DNA of 10,758 bases, taken from positions 1 to 10,758 of the forward strand of contig DASXNR010000346.1 of the NCBI GenBank assembly GCA_036494925.1, read 5' to 3'. A model generated the notes under the pieces. It saw only the letters and a program-made list of their open reading frames with translations, made no database searches and was not told the DNA's origin. Position numbers and translations under genes: made by a program. This DNA is from JAMXLO01 sp036494925 (lineage in GTDB: Bacteria; Pseudomonadota; Alphaproteobacteria; Acetobacterales; Acetobacteraceae). Below are positions 1-6,396 of the stretch, piece after piece. The stretch's first letter is position 1; every line of letters starts with the position of its first letter.

Positions 1-974
1 ACGTCTACTATTACCCCATCGTTTCGTCCGCCCGCGCGTTCAACGCGCTGTGGAAGCGCGCCTATTCGAAGGCGGCGGCATTGCTTGGCGGCGTGGTCTA
101 CGAAGATCCCTGGCTGGCCGGCGGGCATAACGGCCTGTCCAACAGCGAGGACCCGACCAGGCCGGAAGACCCGTTTCCCCGCGTGCTTGCGCTGCGCAAG
201 CTGATGCGCGAGTTCGGCCTGCACGAGACGCCGATCATCATGGCCGGCGGCGTCTGGTGGCTGGAGGAGTGGCAGGACTGGATCGACAACCCCGAGCTCG
301 GTCCGGTGGCGTTCCAGTTCGGCACACGCCCGCTGCTGACCAGGGAAAGCCCAATCGGCGACGCGTGGAAGGAGCGGCTGCGCACGCTGCGTGAAGGCGA
401 CGTGTTCCTCAACAAGTTCAGCCCCACCGGTTTCTATTCCAGCGCGGTGAACAACGGCTTCATCCAGGAGCTGCGTGAACGGAACGAGCGCCAGGCCGCC
501 TTCACCACCGAGGTGATCGGTGATCACGTGGCCCAATACGGCGTCGGCCCACGCAAGCGCATCGTCTACCTGACGCCGACCGACCTTGCGCGCGTCCGCG
601 GCTGGGAGGCTGCGGGATTCACCGAGGCGCTGCGCACGCCGGACGCCACGCTGATCTTCGTCACGCCGGAGAAGGCGAGGGAGATCCTGGCCGATCAGGT
701 CGCCTGCATGGGCTGCCTCAGCCAGTGCCGCTTCTCCAACTGGGAGCAGCAGGAGCCGGACCACAGCACGGGCAAGCGGCCCGATCCGCGCAGCTTCTGT
801 ATCCAGAAGACGCTGCAGAACATCGCGCACGAAAGCGACGATGCGGCGGCGCTGGAACGCAATCTCATGTTCAGCGGCCACAATGCGTTCCGGTTTGCCA
901 GGGATCCGTACTATTCCAACGGGTTCATCCCGACGGTGAAGCAGCTCGTCGAGCGGATTTTGACGGGACGGTGA
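1..974 (+). CDS. Nitronate monooxygenase-like flavin oxidoreductase (5' partial)
   Basis: The reading frame is open from base 3 and its start lies upstream of the window, so only the C-terminal ~323 residues are seen. The segment around GGVWWLEEWQDWI and VAFQFGTRPLLTRES matches the back half of the FMN-binding TIM barrel of the nitronate monooxygenase (2-nitropropane dioxygenase) family, which oxidises alkyl nitronates or related substrates with FMN. Beyond the barrel is a long extension containing CMGCLSQCRFSNW and, 24 residues after its third cysteine, SFCIQKTLQ. These four cysteines (codons at 704, 713, 726 and 798) could bind a metal or Fe-S cluster. The true substrate cannot be told from sequence; related flavin enoyl reductases share the fold. 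The stop TGA at 972-974 overlaps the GTG start of the racemase-like gene (GTGA), so the two are probably translationally coupled. Confidence 0.85.
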   Translation, partial: VYYYPIVSSARAFNALWKRAYSKAAALLGGVVYEDPWLAGGHNGLSNSEDPTRPEDPFPRVLALRKLMREFGLHETPIIMAGGVWWLEEWQDWIDNPELGPVAFQFGTRPLLTRESPIGDAWKERLRTLREGDVFLNKFSPTGFYSSAVNNGFIQELRERNERQAAFTTEVIGDHVAQYGVGPRKRIVYLTPTDLARVRGWEAAGFTEALRTPDATLIFVTPEKAREILADQVACMGCLSQCRFSNWEQQEPDHSTGKRPDPRSFCIQKTLQNIAHESDDAAALERNLMFSGHNAFRFARDPYYSNGFIPTVKQLVERILTGR

Positions 975-1717
975 AACTCCTCCTCATCAATCCCAACATC
1001 ACCGGGTCGATGACAGCCTCGATGGCCGACGAAGGCCGTCGCTACGCCTCGCCCGGCACCGACATCGTCGCGGTCACCGCCGCATTCGGCACGCAATACG
1101 TCGAGAACCGCGCCGAGGCCGCGATCGCCTCGCATGCCGTCCTCGACGCCTTGGCGAAACACGCCGCCGGCTGCGACGCCGCGATCGTCTGCGCGTTCGG
1201 CGATCCGGGTCTCGCCGCAGCACGCGAATTCGCCGAGATTCCGGTCGCGGGCATCGAGGAATCCGCCATCCTCGCCGCCTGGATGCTCGGCCGGCGCTAT
1301 TCGATCATCTGCCTGACGCCGCGCCTGCGCACCTGGTACATCGAATGCGCCCAGGAGCATGGCCTGGCGGGACGCCTCGCAAGCGTGCGCGCGCTCGATG
1401 CGGCAATCACCGACATCACGCTTGCCAAAGCGCAATACCGCGACCGCCTGGTCGAACAGTGCATGCGCGCGATCGAACAGGATGAAGCCGAGGTCATCAT
1501 CTTTGGCGGCGGTCCGATCGCCGGACTGGCGCGAGAGGTACGCGACGACATCCCGGTGCCCACGCTTGACGGCGTCAGCTGCGCGGTGCGGATGGCCGAG
1601 GCGCTGGTTGGTCTCCGGCCTCGTCCACCATCACGCGGCAGCTTCGCGTGTCCCGTCGCCAAGCCGGCGAAGGGCCTTGCCCCTGAACTGATGCAACGCA
1701 TCACCGGCGAGGCGTGA
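971..1717 (+). CDS. Asp/Glu/hydantoin racemase-family protein
   Basis: This 248-residue protein is of normal family length. The N-terminus VKLLLINPNITGSMT is the family's typical opening, which supports the GTG at 971 rather than the much longer upstream extension of the same frame. DAAIVCAFGDPG (Cys74) is the first catalytic-cysteine motif, and GIEES (residues 94-98) is also typical. Hydantoin and allantoin racemases use two cysteines on opposite faces of the substrate. Here the second site reads IIFGGGPIAG (residues 176-185), with glycine where GCAG is expected. A simple two-base racemisation is therefore doubtful; a one-cysteine reaction, as in arylmalonate decarboxylase-type relatives, or a different chemistry is possible. 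It overlaps the flavin oxidoreductase by 4 bp, suggesting that the two enzymes serve one pathway. The family call is firm, the substrate unknown. Confidence 0.85.
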   Translation: MKLLLINPNITGSMTASMADEGRRYASPGTDIVAVTAAFGTQYVENRAEAAIASHAVLDALAKHAAGCDAAIVCAFGDPGLAAAREFAEIPVAGIEESAILAAWMLGRRYSIICLTPRLRTWYIECAQEHGLAGRLASVRALDAAITDITLAKAQYRDRLVEQCMRAIEQDEAEVIIFGGGPIAGLAREVRDDIPVPTLDGVSCAVRMAEALVGLRPRPPSRGSFACPVAKPAKGLAPELMQRITGEA

Positions 1718-1730
1718 TAACCTGCGCGCC

Positions 1731-2273
1731 ATGGCCGACCAGCCGATCGCCCTCGTGGATCATGATCCGTCCTGGCACGAACAGTTTCTTGCCCAGCGGG
1801 CGGTGCTGTCGCGTCTGCTCAGCCCGTGGCTCGCCGCTCCACCCGAGCACGTCGGTTCGACCGCGGTCCCCGGCCTGCGCGCCAAGCCGATCGTGGACAT
1901 AATCGCGCCCGTGCACTCGTTCACCGCTGCACGCGAAGCGGTGCCGGTACTGGAACGCGACGGCTGGCTGTTCTGGGCGGACGATCCGAATCGCAGTTAT
2001 CGGCTGTGGTTCCTGCGCCCCACGCCTGCGGCACGAACGCACCATCTTCAGATCATGCAGCACGACCATCCGGAGCTGCACAAGCTGCTGCTGTTCCGCG
2101 ATGCGTTGCGCAACGACCCCGCGCTGCGGCAGGTGTATGTTGCGCTGAAGGATCGTCTGGCCGAGCAGCATCACAGGGACAGGAACGCCTATACCGATGC
2201 GAAGAGCGACTTCGTGCACGCGGTGCTGCAGGCGGCAGGCGCTGCTCCGTCGTCGCGGCGGCCGCTCAGCTAG
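1731..2273 (+). CDS. GrpB family protein (UPF0157, nucleotidyltransferase-like)
   Basis: This 180-residue protein carries the GrpB/UPF0157 hallmarks: an N-terminal VDHDPSWHEQF segment, HVGSTAVPGL (residues 40-49) followed by AKPIVDI (51-57), then HHLQIMQ (104-110), LLFRDALRNDP (120-130) and a closing YTDAKSDFV (154-162). The GSTAVPGL plus downstream Asp arrangement places the family in the nucleotidyltransferase fold; its cellular substrate is not established. It is often found as a lone, cytoplasmic accessory gene, sometimes fused to CoaE in other bacteria. The ATG at 1731 begins the conserved region directly. I see no convincing Shine-Dalgarno before it, so coupling to the racemase-like gene ending 13 bp upstream is plausible. 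No signal peptide or membrane segment is visible. Confidence 0.88.
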   Translation: MADQPIALVDHDPSWHEQFLAQRAVLSRLLSPWLAAPPEHVGSTAVPGLRAKPIVDIIAPVHSFTAAREAVPVLERDGWLFWADDPNRSYRLWFLRPTPAARTHHLQIMQHDHPELHKLLLFRDALRNDPALRQVYVALKDRLAEQHHRDRNAYTDAKSDFVHAVLQAAGAAPSSRRPLS

Positions 2274-2277
2274 ATCG

Positions 2278-2304
2278 CATCCAATTCGGCATCAACCGCG
2301 TATA
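2278..2304 (+). promoter_or_regulatory. Candidate ECF-type promoter of the sigma/anti-sigma operon
   Basis: CATCC at 2278-2282 and CGTAT at 2299-2303 are separated by 16 bases, in the spacing range of ECF promoters. They resemble SigK-like -35 (CCATCC) and -10 boxes, and lie about 30 bases before the sigma ATG in the only gap that could hold a promoter for it. An autoregulated promoter would be usual for such an operon. This is a pattern match by eye with no second copy found in the window. Confidence 0.35.
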
Positions 2305-2334
2305 GGCTAATGTCGAACCGGAAACACCCAGCCG

Positions 2335-2892
2335 ATGTCCGCCACCGCGCATGCTGCCGAAATCGACGACACCGAGGCGTTGCTGCATCGATGCGCCGGC
2401 GGTGACCGTACGGCATTGCGGCAACTGTACGACCGATGGGGCAATCGGCTGCACGGGATTGCACTGCGGATCACCCGGCAGGCCGCGCTGGCCGCGGACG
2501 CGACACAGGATGCGTTCGTGCAGATTTGGCGGCAGGCGCACCGGTTCGACCCCGACCGCGGCGGACCGGACGCCTGGCTGATCGGCATCGTGCGCTACCG
2601 TGCGCTGGACATCGTGCGCCGCCAATCGCGTGAGGTGCCGGGCTACGAACCAGAGAAGATCGAGGACGCATCGCCCGACGCGTTGGCACGCCTGGTCAGT
2701 ACGGCCGAGGGTGCCGCCCTGCGCCGCTGCCTGGGCGAGCTGGAGGACGATCGCCGCCGGCTCGTGGTGATGGCGTTCGTCGACGGGCTGTCGCACAGCG
2801 AACTCGCCGCGCGGATGAGCGTGCCGCTCGGCACGGTGAAATCGTGGATCCGGCGCAGCCTGATCTCGCTGCGGGAGTGCCTCGCGTCATGA
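2335..2892 (+). CDS. ECF RNA polymerase sigma factor, SigK-like
   Basis: A 185-residue protein with the two-domain layout of ECF (group 4) sigma factors. The sigma-2 region covers about residues 28-98 and includes DATQDAFVQIWRQ, which contacts core polymerase, and AWLIGIVRYRALDIVRR, which reads the -10 element. The sigma-4 region covers about 126-180, with a helix-turn-helix (LSHSELAARMSVPLGTVKSWIRR) reading the -35 element. It lacks sigma-1 and sigma-3, as expected. The ATG at 2335 leaves a short acidic N-terminus; GGAAA ten bases upstream is a weak ribosome site. Its stop overlaps the next start (ATGA), the usual coupling of a sigma factor to its anti-sigma factor, and that partner is RskA-like, which supports a SigK-type call. 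Target genes cannot be read from the window beyond probable autoregulation. Confidence 0.92.
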   Translation: MSATAHAAEIDDTEALLHRCAGGDRTALRQLYDRWGNRLHGIALRITRQAALAADATQDAFVQIWRQAHRFDPDRGGPDAWLIGIVRYRALDIVRRQSREVPGYEPEKIEDASPDALARLVSTAEGAALRRCLGELEDDRRRLVVMAFVDGLSHSELAARMSVPLGTVKSWIRRSLISLRECLAS

Positions 2893-3569
2893 GCGACCAG
2901 CCGGACCGCGATCTGCTCGCCGCCGAGTACGTGCTTGGTTCGCTCGAGGGTGAGGAGCGGCGTGACGCGGAGCAACTGCTCGCCGCCGATCCGGAATTCG
3001 CGCGCTCGGTGGCTGCCTGGCAGCAGCGGCTGACGCCGCTAGCCGCGCATGTCGCACCGGTGGTGCCGCCCGCCGATCTATGGGGTCGCATCGAGAACCG
3101 CATTACGCCGGCTGCTCCAACCGTGAGCATCCTGGCGTTCCGACGGCAGGTGCGATTCTGGCAGGCGACCACGGTGGGGGCACTGGCAATTGCCGCGTCG
3201 CTCGCCGCGTTCATGGTGTTGCGTCAGCCGGAGCCGCCACGCGTTGCCATGTTGTCGCCGCTGGCAGGTGGCGCGCCGGTGCTGCTGGCGACCGCCGAAC
3301 GCGGCGGCGGCCTGGTGGTTCAGCCGACCGCGCCGATCACCGTGCCGACCGACAAGGACCTGGAGCTTTGGGCGCTGCCGCAGGGCGAGACGCGGCCGCG
3401 CTCACTCGGCGTGCTGCCGGCGTCGGGCAGGACGCTGGTCGCGCAGCTTGCGCCGAATACGCAGTTGCTGGTGAGCCTGGAGCCGAAGGGAGGATCCCCG
3501 ACCGGGCAGCCGACCGGGCCGGTGTTGTATGGCGGATGGCTGACCACCGTCGAACTGCCGCGTGGCTAG
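2889..3569 (+). CDS. RskA-family anti-sigma factor, single-pass membrane protein
   Basis: This 226-residue protein is the likely membrane-bound inhibitor of the sigma factor encoded just upstream. The N-terminal cytoplasmic part (residues 8-75, LLAAEYVLGSLEGEER then LWGRIENRI) is the sigma-binding domain of the RskA type. It lacks the HxxxCxxC zinc motif of ZAS anti-sigma factors. One transmembrane helix lies at about 94-111. The extracytoplasmic C-terminal domain (112-226) has the typical RskA pattern LELWALPQGE, SLGVLPASG and LLVSLEPKGGSPTGQPTGP. The ATG at 2889 overlaps the sigma stop by 4 bp, and the family N-terminus begins there, so the longer in-frame upstream start is rejected. By analogy with M. 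tuberculosis RskA, release of the sigma factor may involve envelope signals and proteolysis; that is inference here. Confidence 0.9.
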   Translation: MSDQPDRDLLAAEYVLGSLEGEERRDAEQLLAADPEFARSVAAWQQRLTPLAAHVAPVVPPADLWGRIENRITPAAPTVSILAFRRQVRFWQATTVGALAIAASLAAFMVLRQPEPPRVAMLSPLAGGAPVLLATAERGGGLVVQPTAPITVPTDKDLELWALPQGETRPRSLGVLPASGRTLVAQLAPNTQLLVSLEPKGGSPTGQPTGPVLYGGWLTTVELPRG

Positions 3570-3584
3570 GAGACAGAGGTGACA

Positions 3585-4190
3585 ATGTTGAACCGGATTC
3601 CACGGCGTGCCCTCCTCGGCGGACTGACCGGTGCATGCCTTGCCGCGCGCAGTGTCTCGGCCAGGGAGCCCGCGGGCGAGGTTGATACCTCGCGTGGCGA
3701 ATGTTACGCGCAGACGTCCGCCATGCGCCGCGTCTTGGTGCCCGCCGCAGCGCTGTTCATCGGCGACACCGTCGCCACCGGCGAACAATCGGCAATCAGC
3801 CTGCATCTTGGTACCGCGACGCAGGTGAAGCTTGGCGCCGAGACACGGCTTCGCATCGACCGGTTCGTGGTGAATGCCGGTGGCGTGCTGGTGCTGGAAA
3901 GCGGCGGCATGGTGTACGATCATGATCCGAAGGCCGATCAGGGCAATGTCGCGGTCCGCGTCCCGTTCGGCCTGGTAGCGGTGCGCGGCACTCGTTTCTT
4001 CGCCGGCCCGAGCAATGGCGTGTTCGGTGTGTTCGTGGAACGCGGCGAGGTGATGGTCGTTGGGGTGAACACCGCGGTGAGCGTGACCAGCAGTTTTGGC
4101 AGCGACCTTCCCAACGCCGGCGCCGAGCCTACGGTGCCGCATCAGTGGAACGCGACCCGCATCGCCAGCGCGTTCGCGTCGGTCGGTTAG
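3585..4190 (+). CDS. FecR-domain protein with twin-arginine-like signal peptide
   Basis: From the ATG at 3585 the product is 201 residues; GTG at 3579 would add two. AGAGG just before the ATG favours it, although AGGAG at 3568 could serve the GTG. The N-terminus RIPRRALLGGLTGACLAARSVSA has paired arginines, a hydrophobic stretch and an Ala-X-Ala-like cleavage site near residue 26, so periplasmic export, perhaps by Tat, is likely. Residues 58-160 form a FecR domain: LFIGDTVATGEQSAISLHL, LRIDRF and the typical VAVRGTRFF. It has neither the DUF4880 sigma-binding part nor the inner-membrane helix of iron-transport FecR proteins, so it is not itself an anti-sigma factor. It lies 9-15 bp after the anti-sigma gene, in a probable three-gene operon. 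Its ligand is unknown. Its stop codon overlaps the first bases of a palindromic repeat. Confidence 0.82.
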   Translation: MLNRIPRRALLGGLTGACLAARSVSAREPAGEVDTSRGECYAQTSAMRRVLVPAAALFIGDTVATGEQSAISLHLGTATQVKLGAETRLRIDRFVVNAGGVLVLESGGMVYDHDPKADQGNVAVRVPFGLVAVRGTRFFAGPSNGVFGVFVERGEVMVVGVNTAVSVTSSFGSDLPNAGAEPTVPHQWNATRIASAFASVG

Positions 4191-4348
4191 AGCAATTTCT
4201 GCCTGACTGGAAACTACGGCTCGATGGGTTTCGCTGCGCTCTACCCATCCTACGATTTGCTGTGCGCTCGCTGCCGCAGGATGGGTAGAGCGCAGCGAAA
4301 TCCATCACCCCGTCGCGATTCCGATTCCACTTTGCCTGAAACCGCTCT
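4189..4348. repeat. Nested palindromic repeat (REP/MITE-like) between convergent genes
   Basis: Two inverted pairs are nested. The outer arms (4189-4213 and 4324-4348) match at 17 of 25 positions when one is reversed, both beginning AGAGC..TTTC. The inner arms (4223-4253 and 4276-4306) match at 29 of 31 positions around a 22-base loop and would form a very stable hairpin. The element starts inside the TAG stop of the FecR-domain gene. The inner arm can be read as DGFRCALPIL and, on the other side, GWVERSEIHH; such peptides recur, to my memory, in spurious proteobacterial ORFs, pointing to a widespread non-coding repeat. It contains no ORF of its own. It may also act as a terminator or RNA-stabilising structure for the two convergent transcripts. 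Confidence 0.85.
4223..4306. terminator. Long hairpin, possible bidirectional terminator
   Basis: The inner inverted repeat gives a 31-bp stem with two mismatches, 33 bp after the fecR-like stop and 122 bp past the cyclase stop on the other strand. Position between convergent genes fits a transcription barrier. No T-run follows on either strand, so intrinsic termination of the classic type is not shown; a role in blocking read-through or 3' exonucleases is inferred. Confidence 0.35.
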
Positions 4349-4387
4349 CAGACGCTGTCCGATGATTTGACGGCGCCACAAATCACC

Positions 4388-4411
4388 TCATTCCCTGGAG
4401 AGCGGGAATGA
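4388..4411 (-). terminator. Small hairpin downstream of the cyclase gene
   Basis: TCATTCCC at 4388-4395 and GGGAATGA at 4404-4411 form a perfect 8-bp stem with an 8-base loop, 16 bases past the cyclase stop on the minus strand. No clear T-tract follows on that strand, so it is only a candidate terminator or 3' end stabiliser. Confidence 0.3.
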
Positions 4412-4427
4412 CACGGGAGCCGTTCCT

Positions 4428-6326
4428 TCATAGGCTCGAAGTCGGAGTGCCAGCGAGCGATACTGGCGTATATACCGAAATCTCCCTGCTCTGGCCGCGC
4501 ACGGTCAGCGTGCCGATCTGGCGCACCGTCGTCGGATCGAGCCGCGCCGCGGTGCCCGGCCCGATGCAGATGGCGGACCCGAGGTCCTTGTTCGCCGCTT
4601 CCAATCGCGCCGCGGCGTTGATCGCATTGCCATGCGCGGTGTAGTCGAGTTTGCGGCTGCCGCCGACGTCGCCGACGATGGCTGGCCCGGTCTCGATGCC
4701 GATGCGCGTGCGGCCAAGCGCCAGCCGTTGCCCGAGTGGCAGCCGTCGCACCTCCTCGGTGGCCTGCAGCAATGCGAGCGCCGCCGCGACCGCGCGCCGC
4801 GGGTGATCTTCCAGTTCGAACGGAGCATTGAAGATCGCATGGATCGCATCGCCGACGATCTTGTCGATCATGCCGCCGTGGTCGGTGATGATGCGCGTCG
4901 CGACATCGAAATAGGCGTCGAGCAATGCGACGAGATCGGCCGGTCCGGCGCGCTCGGTCATGCTGGTGAAGTTTTCGATGTCGGTGAACAGCGCGGTGAT
5001 CTCGCGCATCTCGCCGCGCAGGCGCAGCGCGGCGGGGTCGGCGGCAATGCGGCGGACCACTTCCGGTGCCAGGTGCTGTTCGAAGCTGAGGCGCAGCAAT
5101 CGGGCGCGCCACTCATCGCGCACGAAACGAGCCAGCGTGGCCATGGCGAATGTGACGATCGCCACCATCGGCGGACCGGCTGGGTCCAGCAGCAGCGCAA
5201 GGCCAGGAACGGCCGCTGCAGCCGCGGCAGTCCACGCGAGACAGACCAGCAATGCGAGCACAGCCGCGGTGGCCGGGCGTAGTCGCGCCGCAAACAAGAG
5301 GCAGATCAAGCCGAGCAATGCAGCGCCGGCCAGTTCAATGAACTTTGCCCACACTGGCCGGTCGAGCACCTCCCCGCGCACGATTGCCGCTATGGCCTCG
5401 GCCTGGATCTGCACCGATGGCGTTGCCGGCGATGCGGGTGTGACACGCAGGCCGCCGGCCTCCGGGGCGCTGCTGCCGATCAGCACGATCCGCCCGGCGA
5501 GTGCGGCGCGCGCCGCAGGTTCCTCGATCAGCCGTGTTGCCGACATCGTGACCGCGGCCGGAGGCCCCCCCAGACGCAGTGTCGCATCGCGGCCGAGCGG
5601 CAGAGCGAGGTTGCCGACGATCAACTCGCCCTTGGGATCTATCAGCAGCGCACTGGCTTCCTGGGCCAGCCGAACCGTCTCGACCGCCAGGCCGGGGCGA
5701 ACCATGTTGCCCGTCATCACCAACAGCGGAACCCGGCGGATCGGGCCGTCCGGGTCGGCGGCTGCGACAAGGGCACCGAAGCCCTGCGCTGCATTGGCAA
5801 GCACAGGGATCGGGCCGATGACGCCGTTTGCCTGCCAGACGCCCGGCAACGAGACGGGGCGGCGGGACAGGACCGGCGTTGTGGGCAACTCCTGACCGGA
5901 ATTCGCAGTCTCCAGGACAAACCCAAGCACGGTTGGGACCGCCGACAGGGCGTGTGCCAGCGCCGCGTCGCCATCCGGCGAAAACCGGTCGCTGCCGGCG
6001 AACAGGATGTCGAGCGCCAACGCGGTGGGGCGGCCCTCGGCTGCCGCGGCAACAAGTTCAGCCATACGACTGCGCGGCCAGGGCCACGGGCCGAAACGGG
6101 CCAGCGTGGCGCGGTCGATATCGACGATCACCACACCGGGTCCGCCAGCGGTCTGCCGCGGCAGCAGCGGCAACAGCCGGTCGAATGCTCGCTCGCGCAG
6201 CGCGTCACGCGCATTGCCGGCTGACAGCGCCCACGCGCCCAGCACTACCGCTAGCAGGCCCAGTCCCACGAGCCCTGGCCGCAGTCCGCGCCTGAGCGTC
6301 GCCGCCGACAAAGGCTTCCGCTGCAT
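4428..6326 (-). CDS. CHASE2-domain class III adenylate cyclase, membrane-bound
   Basis: A complete 632-residue signalling enzyme. One N-terminal membrane helix (about 15-35) leads into an extracytoplasmic CHASE2 sensor domain (about 40-320, including VVIVDIDRATLARFGPWPWPR and LDILFAGSD). Three further helices follow (about 329-347, 353-375, 384-400), then a cytoplasmic class III cyclase domain (about 440-625). The catalytic set is intact: metal-binding Asp449 (FTDIENFT) and Asp493 (IVGD), substrate-selecting Lys489 and Asp561 (LDYTAHG), and transition-state Asn570 and Arg574 (NAAAR). The Lys/Asp pair predicts ATP as substrate and cyclic AMP as product. AGAAGG seven bases before the ATG is a good ribosome site. 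It converges on the sigma/anti-sigma/FecR operon and diverges from the MFS gene. CHASE2 ligands are not known; a link to the exported FecR protein is inference. Confidence 0.93.
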   Translation of the reverse strand: MQRKPLSAATLRRGLRPGLVGLGLLAVVLGAWALSAGNARDALRERAFDRLLPLLPRQTAGGPGVVIVDIDRATLARFGPWPWPRSRMAELVAAAAEGRPTALALDILFAGSDRFSPDGDAALAHALSAVPTVLGFVLETANSGQELPTTPVLSRRPVSLPGVWQANGVIGPIPVLANAAQGFGALVAAADPDGPIRRVPLLVMTGNMVRPGLAVETVRLAQEASALLIDPKGELIVGNLALPLGRDATLRLGGPPAAVTMSATRLIEEPAARAALAGRIVLIGSSAPEAGGLRVTPASPATPSVQIQAEAIAAIVRGEVLDRPVWAKFIELAGAALLGLICLLFAARLRPATAAVLALLVCLAWTAAAAAAVPGLALLLDPAGPPMVAIVTFAMATLARFVRDEWRARLLRLSFEQHLAPEVVRRIAADPAALRLRGEMREITALFTDIENFTSMTERAGPADLVALLDAYFDVATRIITDHGGMIDKIVGDAIHAIFNAPFELEDHPRRAVAAALALLQATEEVRRLPLGQRLALGRTRIGIETGPAIVGDVGGSRKLDYTAHGNAINAAARLEAANKDLGSAICIGPGTAARLDPTTVRQIGTLTVRGQSREISVYTPVSLAGTPTSSL

Positions 6327-6396
6327 AAACCAGCCTTCTATCAGCTACCGCCGATGCGGTTGTAGCCGTCGTCATCCTTGAGCCCACCCGGATTTC
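6327..6396. promoter_or_regulatory. Divergent intergenic region (cyclase / MFS transporter)
   Basis: These 70 bases lie between two divergent start codons and must hold the 5' signals of the cyclase gene and, probably, of the transporter gene. I could not assign confident -35/-10 boxes for either direction. The only clear element is the cyclase ribosome site (CCTTCT on the + strand, 6334-6339). Confidence 0.35.

Noticed and set aside
725..970. Upstream extension of the racemase-like frame to an earlier start
   Set aside because: These codons overlap the conserved cysteine region of the flavin oxidoreductase, and the family N-terminus (KLLLINPNIT) starts at 971.
2844..2888. Earlier in-frame start for the anti-sigma gene
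   Set aside because: It would overlap the sigma-4 helix-turn-helix coding region; the ATGA overlap at 2889 is typical and the sigma-binding domain begins right after it.
3402..4142. 246-codon minus-strand open frame across the anti-sigma and FecR-domain genes
   Set aside because: It crosses two well-supported genes on the other strand and has no recognisable domain.
4223..4306. Possible small genes or RNA genes in the palindrome
   Set aside because: The frames through the repeat (reading DGFRCALPIL or GWVERSEIHH) have no start with a ribosome site and recur as spurious translations; there is no tRNA-like or riboswitch-like fold beyond the hairpin.
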